From contig JADGEK010000002.1 of NCBI GenBank assembly GCA_016744395.1, positions 1-47,074 on the forward strand: a DNA stretch of 47,074 bases. The letters are read 5' to 3'. Both the position numbers and the translations under genes were made by a program. This stretch comes from Gammaproteobacteria bacterium. GTDB taxonomy: Bacteria > Pseudomonadota > Gammaproteobacteria > GRL18. The notes under the pieces are model-generated. The model was not told the DNA's origin. It searched no databases and saw only the letters and a list, made by a program, of their open reading frames with translations. Below, in pieces: positions 17,618 through 25,375 of the stretch (positions are counted from its first letter, which is position 1; each line of letters starts with the position of its first letter).

Positions 17618-18574
17618 TTAAATTGAAAACTTATCAAAAGCCGCATTTAAACCCGCCGCTTTTTCTTCATTGGTCATTCCAACACCAACGCTTGAATGAT
17701 CTTCATACACAATGGCATCAGGATCTTTAAATAAGATGCCTAATGGAATATTGACTTGATCTCTTGCATATTTCATTGCACCTAGCCAATCTTTTGGATC
17801 ATGCTCAATCACTTTATGGAAAAGGCGTTTGACATTATCATCAATAGCGACACCATCTTCATGTTCCAAAAGGACAAAACGATCGGGGTTATCTTGTAGA
17901 GGCTTGGTGAACTCTTCAGAAAAAACCGGGCAACGCTGAAGAACCCGCACAAAACTTGTCCCCCTGTGTTGATGTGCAACCTTAATAGTTTCATAAAGCA
18001 GTGGCGGATTCCAGTCAACGACTTGTGCAACAAATGAAATATTGCTAATGCCCAGTGTAATCGTAAGTGGATTTAAGGGTGGTAAAATAGCGCCATTAGG
18101 ATGAGTATTGGTTTTTGTACCCTGCGCAGTCGTTGGAGAGGTCTGCTTCTTGGTTAAGCCATAAATACCATTATCAAAAACCAGAATGACCATATCCATA
18201 TTAAGATGCAATGTGTGTAACCATGGACCAGCACCAATGGAGAAACAATCTCCGTCTCCAGTTGCAACCCAAACATCTAAGTCAGGACGACGTGATTTAA
18301 TGCCATTAGCTAGTGGTAAAGCACGGCCATGCAAGCCATGTAAACCATAGGTGCCCATATAATGCGGCATACGGCTGGAACAACCAATGCCTGAAACTGC
18401 AACACTCTTCTCAGGTGGCACTTGAGCATCGCGCAACACACGATGTACAGTATTTAAGATGGCAAAGTCACCACAGCCAGAACACCAGCGAACATCACCA
18501 CCTGCGCCATAATCATCCAGTGTAAAATAACGTTCTAAAACTTCTAAAGACCAATCCGCTTTAATACCAAACAT
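17618..18574 (-). CDS. korB: 2-oxoglutarate:ferredoxin oxidoreductase subunit beta
   Basis: 318 residues, normal for KorB of the two-subunit type. RWCSGCGDF gives Cys31 and Cys34; GIGCSSRMP gives Cys65; RCPVF gives Cys215, the expected four ligands of a [4Fe-4S] cluster. Thiamine diphosphate-Mg binding is shown by GDGDCFSIG (106-114) and DNGIYGLTKKQTSPT (134-148). HGRALPLANGIK (82-93) is also conserved. With KorA it oxidises 2-oxoglutarate to succinyl-CoA while reducing ferredoxin, or carries out the reverse carboxylation. All catalytic features are intact, in contrast with the two PFOR-like proteins encoded downstream. The gene follows korA by 44 bases. Confidence 0.93.
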   Translation of the reverse strand: MFGIKADWSLEVLERYFTLDDYGAGGDVRWCSGCGDFAILNTVHRVLRDAQVPPEKSVAVSGIGCSSRMPHYMGTYGLHGLHGRALPLANGIKSRRPDLDVWVATGDGDCFSIGAGPWLHTLHLNMDMVILVFDNGIYGLTKKQTSPTTAQGTKTNTHPNGAILPPLNPLTITLGISNISFVAQVVDWNPPLLYETIKVAHQHRGTSFVRVLQRCPVFSEEFTKPLQDNPDRFVLLEHEDGVAIDDNVKRLFHKVIEHDPKDWLGAMKYARDQVNIPLGILFKDPDAIVYEDHSSVGVGMTNEEKAAGLNAAFDKFSI

Positions 18575-18618
18575 ATTTTTTTCCTTAACACGTCTTTTTT
18601 AACTAAGAGTTGTGCCTG

Positions 18619-20565
18619 TTATGCATTCATAGCGTCAAGACGCTTACTCAATTCATCGGTCACCAGACCAGGTTGTAATGGGTGTCCATAAACCACAGAC
18701 CAGCAATCAATATCAATCACAAACTGTGCACGTAATACATTGGCCAATTGTGCATAACGTCTGTTTTCTTCGGTTATCATCGGTGCATCAGGTTCATCAC
18801 TATAGTTAATTTCAATGGTCATCACTTTCTTGTAACGGTTGAATATCTCTTTTAGGCCTGGCTCCAATGGTGATAAAAAGCGCAGATGAAGTGAAGCAAT
18901 TTTGTGTCCTTTATCTTTCAGGTTGTCAATGGCTTCTTCAATTGCACCAATGGTTGACCCCCATGCAACAACTAATAGATCACCACCATCCTCTTGTGAA
19001 TCGACACCGTGAATCACAGGTGTTTTCAAAGTACTCTGTAAAGCCGCTATTTTTCGACTGCGATGTTGCGATGTAATCTGGTTAGTCTCAGAGTTATAAG
19101 AGACTTTGCTTCGCTCTGTATGAGAAAGTCCAGTTAGGACATACATACCATCAGGTTGCCCTGGTATAGGCCTTTGAGATAAACCAGTATTCTCATCCCA
19201 ATCATATGCAGGTATTCTCTTGTCCCATGGTGATTGATCGATAGGAGGAGAAAACCATTCTTCTTTAATATCAGGACGAAGCCATGGTTGTACACCTGTG
19301 GCAAGATTGGCATCAGTGAGTAAAATAACAGGTGTTCTAAACTCTTCTGCTAATTTACGAGCCATAATAACAAACTCAAAACACTCTGGGATAGTTGCTG
19401 CTGCAATGACAATTTTAGGGGCATCACCAGGTTCACCATACAGTGCGGCCAATAAATCAGACTGTTCCACTTTGGTTGGCAGGCCAGTGGATGGGCCACC
19501 ACGTTGCACATCAACAATCACCAGAGGAATTTCACCCATGACTGCCAAACCAATCATTTCTGTTTTTAATGCCATGCCTGGGCCAGATGTAATGGTACAT
19601 GCGGTTTTTCCTGCATAGGAAGCACCAATGGCAAAACCAATCGCAGCAATTTCATCTTCAGCCTGATGGATAAAGCCGCCCACACCATCGAACACTTCTG
19701 CCACGTAATGAGACGCTGAAGTCGCTGGGGTAATTGGATACATGGAAATCATTTCCATGCCTGAAGCCATTACTCCCAAACCCACTGCCGTATTACCATT
19801 TGTAACAATAACCTTATCCAGCTCTTCCTGTGCCCCTTCATAGGGAGGGATATCAAAGAAATATTCCAGATTATTTTTAGCAAAGTTATAACCTGAATTA
19901 AATAAATCCTGATTAGGTTTTACAACTTTTTCACCTTTATGCTTAAAGGTGTTATGAATTTCATTCAGCCCAAGTTGTGGTTTGCGGTTATAGATCCGAC
20001 ATAACATGCCAAGAACAAACATGTTTTTACCCTTTCGAGCATTTTTCACAATTTTAAGGCATTCTTCTTCCATGGGTAATTCATGGACAATCAGACCATT
20101 CTTTTTAAATTCATCGACTGCAAATGCATATTCATCACGAATTTTTTCTTGAGGGTCATTGGCCCATTTGTTTTCTAATAAAACAATGGTACCGTCTTTG
20201 TATGCACCATTAGCAATACGGGCATAGAGCACTTGTTCATTAAAACCGACCACTAAATCCGCTTCATTACCCATATTGGTCATAATTTTTGAACCAACAC
20301 GAATGCGATTGCCACTTCCGCCAGCAGGTGTGCGTGCAGGTGGCTGGATTTCAGCAGGAATAATTTCTACTGTCCAAATACCATTACCCATTTTACCGCC
20401 AATGCCTGCGAATGTTTGTCCGCATTTCTGTGCACCCTCACCAGAATCACTCACAATCTCAACAATATGCTCATGAATTTGTTGAGCTTCTTGTACTGGA
20501 AGTTGTACCGATATTTGTTCGGGCGTTGTTACTTGATCATTCATCTTATCAGATTCCTGGTTCAT
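18619..20565 (-). CDS. korA: 2-oxoglutarate:ferredoxin oxidoreductase subunit alpha (gamma-alpha fusion)
   Basis: 648 residues. The N-terminal 45-240 region is the gamma domain (SDSGEGAQKCGQTFAGIGGKMG at its start). From about 250 the alpha domain follows with NGNTAVGLGVMASGMEMISM and the substrate-binding YPITP at 276-280, then HQAEDEIAAIGFAIGASYAG, TSGPGMALKTE and RGGPSTGLPTK. The last 120 residues form the transketolase-C-like domain. All match active KorA. An ATG seven codons further in (20544) has a better-placed AGGAA, so the true start could be there. A candidate promoter lies about 100 bases upstream. With KorB it links the TCA cycle to low-potential ferredoxin, which the adjacent Rnf genes can oxidise or reduce. 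Confidence 0.93.
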   Translation of the reverse strand: MNQESDKMNDQVTTPEQISVQLPVQEAQQIHEHIVEIVSDSGEGAQKCGQTFAGIGGKMGNGIWTVEIIPAEIQPPARTPAGGSGNRIRVGSKIMTNMGNEADLVVGFNEQVLYARIANGAYKDGTIVLLENKWANDPQEKIRDEYAFAVDEFKKNGLIVHELPMEEECLKIVKNARKGKNMFVLGMLCRIYNRKPQLGLNEIHNTFKHKGEKVVKPNQDLFNSGYNFAKNNLEYFFDIPPYEGAQEELDKVIVTNGNTAVGLGVMASGMEMISMYPITPATSASHYVAEVFDGVGGFIHQAEDEIAAIGFAIGASYAGKTACTITSGPGMALKTEMIGLAVMGEIPLVIVDVQRGGPSTGLPTKVEQSDLLAALYGEPGDAPKIVIAAATIPECFEFVIMARKLAEEFRTPVILLTDANLATGVQPWLRPDIKEEWFSPPIDQSPWDKRIPAYDWDENTGLSQRPIPGQPDGMYVLTGLSHTERSKVSYNSETNQITSQHRSRKIAALQSTLKTPVIHGVDSQEDGGDLLVVAWGSTIGAIEEAIDNLKDKGHKIASLHLRFLSPLEPGLKEIFNRYKKVMTIEINYSDEPDAPMITEENRRYAQLANVLRAQFVIDIDCWSVVYGHPLQPGLVTDELSKRLDAMNA

Positions 20566-20666
20566 AAATTTTCTGAGCTTTTGTAGAGCTAATTGAGTTG
20601 ATTCAATTGGCTATTATTCAATAGTTAATATATTTTGTACTTAGCCTATATCAAAGAAATTAGATA

Positions 20667-20696
20667 TTTATAGTCCAAGCCCTTATCTTTTTTCAA
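20667..20696 (-). promoter_or_regulatory. Candidate sigma-70 promoter for korAB-rnf
   Basis: On the minus strand, TTGAAA (20696-20691) and TATAAA (20672-20667) are separated by 18 bases. This lies in the 181-base gap upstream of korA, the widest gap inside the island, so the kor-rnf genes may be transcribed separately from the frd-like genes. An imperfect inverted repeat, AGCTAATTGA / TTCAATTGGCT (about 20587-20112 offset into 20587-20612), sits between it and the start codon and could be an operator or leader hairpin. Confidence 0.35.
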
Positions 20697-20746
20697 CGGA
20701 CAAAGACCATTCTGGCTTTATCAGAAGGTTTTGAAAGGTTAAGAAA

Positions 20747-22006
20747 TTAGTTGTTTAAGGAGCTTTTATACTCATGTTCAAAGTGATTCAGTGAACTGTC
20801 AACAATTTTAATCGCGCCATCCAGTAGATGACATAGGCCACTACCCGGTAGAATTTTGCATAAATTGATCAATGAATCGAGATCAACACCTGTTGCCTGG
20901 CCTGTATCAATTTTATTCAGCAGTTGTGAAATATAAAATGTACCCGTTTTACAAGAAGGGCATTGACCACAAGAAGAATGTGCATAAAAATTAACGTATT
21001 CTGTCACACGTTTAACGATTCCTGTTCCCTCAGAAACAACAATCATGGCCCCAGTACCTAAACTGGACCCTCGTTCATGTACAGAATCAAAATCCAAAGG
21101 AACATCGATATCCTCAGGGGTCAAAATAGAACTAGAAGCACCACCAGTAAACACCGCCTTTATTTTCTTGTCCCATAGCATACCACCACCCACAGTGAAG
21201 ATAAGTTCAGACAAGGGTGTCCCCATTGGTAATTCATAGACGCCAGGGTTAAAGACATCACCACTCAGACAATAGAGTTTAGTGCCAGTGGAATCCCCAT
21301 TACCTAAATCCCGAAACCATTGATCTCCATGTCTTAAAATGTGTGGTATATTGGCTAATGTTTCGATGTTATTGATCAGAGTTGGACAACCATGAGCCCC
21401 TGAAATAGCAGGAAACGGTGGCTTACCTCTTGGAAAAGGGAAATTCCCTTCTATGGACTCAATAGCGGCCGTTTCTTCACCGCCAATATAATGCCCTGAA
21501 CTTTCCATGACTCTAATGTGTAGAGGCTTTGATAATTTCTTTTCCACTTGAGTAAAAAAATCACTGGCTTGCCATTGCTTAACGGCATTACGAATGTTTT
21601 GAATGGAATTGACTTGTTCAGGGTTAATATAAAAAACAATTTTATTGATCTCATTTGCCAAGGCAGCAATTAGAGCACCCTCAACCACTTGGTTCGGTGC
21701 ATTGGATAATAAATAGGCATCTTTAAAAGTGCCAGGTTCATCTTCATTACCATTACAAATGAGATATTTATCAGGAGCAGGTGCTTGTTCAGCAACAAAC
21801 TGCCATTTTTTGTAGACAGGATAACCGCCACCACCTAAGCCACGTAGGCCTGCATCTTTTATCATTGGAATAATGCAATCAACATCAGAGAGCGCTTTGG
21901 TCAGTCCCGTACCACCATTGCCTGCCAACCAATCATTCAGTTCAATACATTGTGAGTCAGGATGCAAAAGCACCTGATTGATTAATAAAGTGGATTCAGT
22001 TGTCAT
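20747..22006 (-). CDS. NuoF-like NADH-binding flavoprotein subunit
   Basis: 419 residues of the NADH-quinone oxidoreductase 51-kDa family. The FMN/NADH region is clear: DAGLRGLGGGGYPVYKKW (51-68) and CNGNEDEPGTFKDAYLL (84-100), with GGEETAAIESIEG later. The C-terminal [4Fe-4S] motif has Cys346, Cys349, Cys352 and Cys392. It contains neither the 2Fe-2S NuoE nor NuoG domains. No other complex I gene is nearby; instead its start overlaps the stop of the FrdA-like gene by four bases (ATGA), so it should be made together with the fumarate-reductase-like pair. It therefore probably feeds NADH electrons to that enzyme. Soluble NADH-dependent fumarate reductase is known from Hydrogenobacter thermophilus. 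Partnership with KorAB is an alternative. Confidence 0.85.
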   Translation of the reverse strand: MTTESTLLINQVLLHPDSQCIELNDWLAGNGGTGLTKALSDVDCIIPMIKDAGLRGLGGGGYPVYKKWQFVAEQAPAPDKYLICNGNEDEPGTFKDAYLLSNAPNQVVEGALIAALANEINKIVFYINPEQVNSIQNIRNAVKQWQASDFFTQVEKKLSKPLHIRVMESSGHYIGGEETAAIESIEGNFPFPRGKPPFPAISGAHGCPTLINNIETLANIPHILRHGDQWFRDLGNGDSTGTKLYCLSGDVFNPGVYELPMGTPLSELIFTVGGGMLWDKKIKAVFTGGASSSILTPEDIDVPLDFDSVHERGSSLGTGAMIVVSEGTGIVKRVTEYVNFYAHSSCGQCPSCKTGTFYISQLLNKIDTGQATGVDLDSLINLCKILPGSGLCHLLDGAIKIVDSSLNHFEHEYKSSLNN

Positions 22007-23658
22007 AACTCACAAGCCTCACATCGGCTGAACCTGCTTATTTTGTCAACATTATGTTCCATATCAAATTTGGCATAATCAGGAAACAGCAAAGGTGACT
22101 TGGTTTCCATCGGCATGCCTTTTTGCATAAGTTCACGACGTAAATTGCTGATATGATCAATGGTTATTTTTTTATGGCCACGACTTTGACGATCCTTAAC
22201 AGCCTGAGTACCAGCTCTTCGGCCAAAACTGATGATTTCTAATAAAGCATTGCCCATTAAACGGTTCTTCCCATGAATTCCACCACTGACTTCACCAATG
22301 CAGTACAAACCTGGAATGGAGGAAAGACCATTACTGTCAATTTCTACACCACCATTTTGATAGTGCAAGGTTGGATAAATCAGCATAGGCACTTTAGTGA
22401 TATTGATATGACTCTTTAAACCCAGTTGAACCAGTTTTGGGAAACGTTTCTTCAAGATACCAGGGTTTCTTGCTTCAAGTCCCGGCGTATCTAACCAAAC
22501 ACCTTTTAAACCTTCCTGGCCATTGGCCGAATCCCCTAAAACCCCTCTACCTTCTTCGCATTCTCTAATAATGGCTGCTGCAACAATATCTCTGGGCTGA
22601 AGTTCATCAACAAAACGATCACCCAGTGCATTGATCATATAGGCACCTGCGGAACGAAGTCCTTCCGTAATTAAGGTCCCAGATAAATGCTGTGGATAGG
22701 CAACTCCTGTTGGGTGGTACTGGAATGAATCCAGATCCCTCAGTTGAGCACCGAGGCGATAGGCTAAAACCAGGCCATCACCTGTTGCTCCAAAATGATT
22801 TGATGTTGGAAATTGATTGAGATGAACACGGCCTATGCCACCCGTTGCAACGATCACTGAACGTGCTTTAATTTGAACGTATCGACCATTATGAAGTGAT
22901 GAAACAATGGCACCCGCGCAGTGTCCTGACTCATTACTTAATAACTCAACCGCAGGGCTATAATCCCAGACATCGATATCACTATTTGTTACGGATTCAC
23001 GCAACACGCGCATCATTTCCAGGCCCGTGTAGTCTCGGAAGTAAACCACTCGACTTGAGGAGGTACCACCCGCTTTACGGGTCAGCAAATCACCGTATTG
23101 ATTTAAATCAAACTGCATACCCTGTTGAATCAGCCAACGAATGGTTTCTGGGCCATCCATGACTAATTGTTTGATGAGCTTTTTTTTACCTTTGTGATGA
23201 CCCGCTTTATAAGTATCATTATAATGAATTTGCGGTGAATCACCTTTTTCAATGGAAGCCTGGATCCCCCCTTCTGCCATCACCGTATTGCTGTCACCCA
23301 GTTTTAATTTAGTGGCTAAAATGACCTTTGCACCAGATTCCGCAGCCATGAGTGCGGCAGCACAACCTGCCCCACCACCACCGAGTACTAACACGTCGGT
23401 TTCTTCTATGCGAGCACCAGCCAAATCAGCTGCATCAATACGAGAATCCGCTTGTAAAATATTCGCAAGCTCTATATGGCATTTACTACCTTTATTCGGT
23501 CCAACCTGCAAGGATGTAATGGTTCCTGCTTTGTTATCAGGATGAAACTGTTTTAATAATGCGTCATCATCAAGTGTTGATTGAGCCGCTGGAAATTCTG
23601 ATTTTTTAAAATAATTACCCAGCGCAGCTTCATAAGAAATTCTTGTTTTCGTCGTCAT
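22003..23658 (-). CDS. Fumarate reductase / succinate dehydrogenase flavoprotein subunit, soluble type
   Basis: 551 residues. FAD binding: VLGGGGAGCAAALMAAESGA (91-110) and GLYCIGEVSGGIHGKNRLMG near the C-terminus. Dicarboxylate site: YHPTGVAYP (314-322), LITEGLRSAG, and the catalytic arginine in QPRDIVAAA (Arg356); LHYQNGG supplies the second conserved His. The position of the covalent-FAD histidine (SHTVxAQGG in SdhA) is Asn124 here (SNTVMAEGG), so flavin should be non-covalent, which favours fumarate reduction over succinate oxidation. There is an 80-residue N-terminal extension and a C-terminal CEAC. No membrane-anchor subunit gene is near. Start and stop overlap neighbours by four bases on both sides. 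Aspartate oxidase and adenylylsulfate reductase were considered and fit less well. Confidence 0.82.
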   Translation of the reverse strand: MTTKTRISYEAALGNYFKKSEFPAAQSTLDDDALLKQFHPDNKAGTITSLQVGPNKGSKCHIELANILQADSRIDAADLAGARIEETDVLVLGGGGAGCAAALMAAESGAKVILATKLKLGDSNTVMAEGGIQASIEKGDSPQIHYNDTYKAGHHKGKKKLIKQLVMDGPETIRWLIQQGMQFDLNQYGDLLTRKAGGTSSSRVVYFRDYTGLEMMRVLRESVTNSDIDVWDYSPAVELLSNESGHCAGAIVSSLHNGRYVQIKARSVIVATGGIGRVHLNQFPTSNHFGATGDGLVLAYRLGAQLRDLDSFQYHPTGVAYPQHLSGTLITEGLRSAGAYMINALGDRFVDELQPRDIVAAAIIRECEEGRGVLGDSANGQEGLKGVWLDTPGLEARNPGILKKRFPKLVQLGLKSHINITKVPMLIYPTLHYQNGGVEIDSNGLSSIPGLYCIGEVSGGIHGKNRLMGNALLEIISFGRRAGTQAVKDRQSRGHKKITIDHISNLRRELMQKGMPMETKSPLLFPDYAKFDMEHNVDKISRFSRCEACEL

Positions 23659-24389
23659 GGCTGCACCTGATCATCATCACCAATATCCACATCCAGTTCG
23701 CCCGTGCGAATTGCTTCAAGTCGATTGATTAAATTTGAAGGCCGTGTATGAAAGTAGCCGGTTACTCGCCTGGAAAATAAACCGACATGATTCGGATCGA
23801 TAAATTCTGGACAGCCCGTCATGCATAAATTACACATCACGCATTCAATAAATAAGTCACCTGATTCACGAAAGCGTCCTTTCACTGCCAAATCAACACC
23901 TAACTCAACGTCAATTTCCTTAGGGCAGGCTTTATTGCAGCCATTACAATGGCGACATTTTTCTGCTTCAGGAAAAATGCGATGAAATTCAGTTTGAACA
24001 TCCCATGAGGTATTTATTTCTGATAATTCGTAGGTATGCTGGGAAGGTGTTTCAAAAACGGAAAAGAAGACATCCATGCCTTCTTCAATAAGAAGTTGAC
24101 AGCCCAGTTCCATTTGAAGTTCATTGGAATCAGCTCGGCGAACCATAACACTGCAGGACCCACAAACACCATCAAGACAACCAACGCCTTTGACACGAGG
24201 ATAGCCTGCATGCCAAAGAGCCTGAATAACAGATAAAGAAGCGGGTGCGACAATTGTCTTAGCATTGATCGTTAAAGTAACGTCATTATCCAAATCATTC
24301 TTTTTAAGCGAGACTTTTTTTTCAGAAGCCTTTTTTTCAAAAGAATTGGTGACAGAATCTATATTGATGTTCTTTGAATCGCCGCTCAT
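23655..24389 (-). CDS. FrdB/SdhB-like iron-sulfur subunit with one [2Fe-2S] and two [4Fe-4S] motifs
   Basis: 244 residues. A plant-ferredoxin-like domain has Cys71, Cys76, Cys79 and Cys97 (GCLDGVCGSCSVMV). The C-terminal domain has CRHCNGCNKACP (Cys145/148/151/155) and CVMCNLCMTGCP (Cys183/186/189/193). In classical SdhB/FrdB one of these holds a [3Fe-4S] cluster near the quinone; here both motifs are full CxxCxxCxxxCP, as in HdrC-like or soluble fumarate reductases. The first 35 residues are lysine/serine-rich and not recognised. It is the first gene of the island, 47 bases behind the -10 of a good sigma-70-type promoter. Electrons probably run between the NuoF-like and FrdA-like subunits through it. 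Confidence 0.85.
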   Translation of the reverse strand: MSGDSKNINIDSVTNSFEKKASEKKVSLKKNDLDNDVTLTINAKTIVAPASLSVIQALWHAGYPRVKGVGCLDGVCGSCSVMVRRADSNELQMELGCQLLIEEGMDVFFSVFETPSQHTYELSEINTSWDVQTEFHRIFPEAEKCRHCNGCNKACPKEIDVELGVDLAVKGRFRESGDLFIECVMCNLCMTGCPEFIDPNHVGLFSRRVTGYFHTRPSNLINRLEAIRTGELDVDIGDDDQVQP

Positions 24390-24413
24390 TAATAAACCGT
24401 TATAATTTAGAGC

Positions 24414-24442
24414 TGTATAATATACTAAAAAAACACCTTCAA
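24414..24442 (-). promoter_or_regulatory. Sigma-70-type promoter for the frd-like/kor/rnf island
   Basis: Minus-strand TTGAAG (24442-24437) and TATACA (24419-24414) are spaced by exactly 17 bases. The predicted start of transcription is about 18-20 bases upstream of the FrdB-like start codon (24389), leaving a short leader. The remaining 24443-24608 stretch is AT-rich with no recognisable gene. Confidence 0.45.
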
Positions 24443-24608
24443 GTCATTATAATTTGTAATGGAATTAGATTTTACAGTCCTCTTAAATCAAGAAAGAGGA
24501 TTAATATTGTTCGGTTACAATGAAATATTTTATATTTATCGATAACCAACAGAAATACTCAGATATCATATATTTTATTTCATAATTATTTCTATCTCAT
24601 TGATTTTA

Positions 24609-25043
24609 TCAATTATGATTTGTATTTTTCTTTGCTTTTTCTAAAATTTTTGTGTCAAATTTTGCTTTATTTATAACAAAGCGTTCATGTTGCCCTCTTG
24701 AGATTAAATTAACGCCATCATGCGCTTCTACAGAAAAAAAAAGTCTTCTTCCATCAACTTCGAGTAATTCAACTACCACTTTAATTTCAAAACCTGTTGG
24801 TGTTGCAGCCTCATGGCTGACATTAATATGAGTCCCCAGTGATTGCTCTTCAGGCCAATCAAGATAGGGCTTAATAGCTTTTATGCATGTCCACTCCAAT
24901 AGTCCAACTAGAAAGCCTGTGGCAAAGACTTCAGGCATGAGCGCAAACTCAGGTGATTCAGGATAAAGTGAAGGTACAGTCTTGGATTCAGGCACGACAA
25001 ATGTATGTTCAAAGCGAATTCCTGGTTTCAGTGTCTCTTTCAT
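24609..25043 (-). CDS. Hotdog-fold acyl-CoA thioesterase, fluoroacetyl-CoA thioesterase-like
   Basis: 144 residues. The pattern VFATGFLVGLLEWTCIKAIKPYLDWPEEQSLGTHINVSHEAATPTG, followed by LLEVDGRRLFFSVEAHDG and ISRGQHERFVI, matches the FlK-like thioesterase family. The conserved Glu in LLEW, Thr in GTHINV and His in NVSHEAATP are at the catalytic or substrate-contact positions. It likely hydrolyses a short acyl-CoA in the cytoplasm. It lies between the frd-like operon and the FadR-type regulator, is transcribed on the minus strand, and is divergent from the regulator. Association with 2-oxoacid or succinyl-CoA metabolism is therefore a contextual guess. Substrate cannot be read from sequence. 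Confidence 0.75.
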   Translation of the reverse strand: MKETLKPGIRFEHTFVVPESKTVPSLYPESPEFALMPEVFATGFLVGLLEWTCIKAIKPYLDWPEEQSLGTHINVSHEAATPTGFEIKVVVELLEVDGRRLFFSVEAHDGVNLISRGQHERFVINKAKFDTKILEKAKKNTNHN

Positions 25044-25261
25044 TTAACTCTCTCTTATGGCATAAAATACAATTTAAAAAAATAATTTAAGCACTTCTTT
25101 AATCTCAAATAATATCTAAGTAGCACGACACATTAGTTTTAACCCGTTAATTATTTTTCATTCATTAATAAAAAAAGGACAAATGTGAAATTCAAAAATA
25201 ATTTATCAATCCATACAACGCCCTCAGAATTTTTTAGTTAAAGCAGTCTAAGCTCAATCAT

Positions 25262-25269
25262 TGTCGACA
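25262..25269. promoter_or_regulatory. TGTCGACA palindrome, distal candidate operator of the FadR-type regulator
   Basis: ATTGTCGACA occurs here and again 97 bases downstream. The palindrome fits the NyGTxxACrN core recognised by FadR-subfamily GntR regulators. It lies in the divergent region between the thioesterase and the regulator gene. Confidence 0.45.
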
Positions 25270-25358
25270 CACATATTAACATAAACTTTAACACTAACAA
25301 TAAAGATGGCATTGACACGTGTAATGTTTCGATATATATTTTATTAAACCAAATAAAT

Positions 25359-25366
25359 TGTCGACA
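25359..25366. promoter_or_regulatory. TGTCGACA palindrome, proximal candidate operator
   Basis: Second ATTGTCGACA copy, ending 10 bases before the ATG of the GntR-family gene (25376). A bound dimer here would block translation initiation-region transcription, so autorepression is the simple model. The 97-base centre-to-centre distance would allow looping. Confidence 0.5.
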
Positions 25367-25375
25367 TTTTAATTT

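Noticed and set aside
22003..23658. L-aspartate oxidase (NadB) or adenylylsulfate reductase AprA
   Set aside because: Partner FrdB-like and NuoF-like genes with coupled starts, and the C-terminal CEAC, fit a fumarate reductase type better; no nadA or aprB is present.
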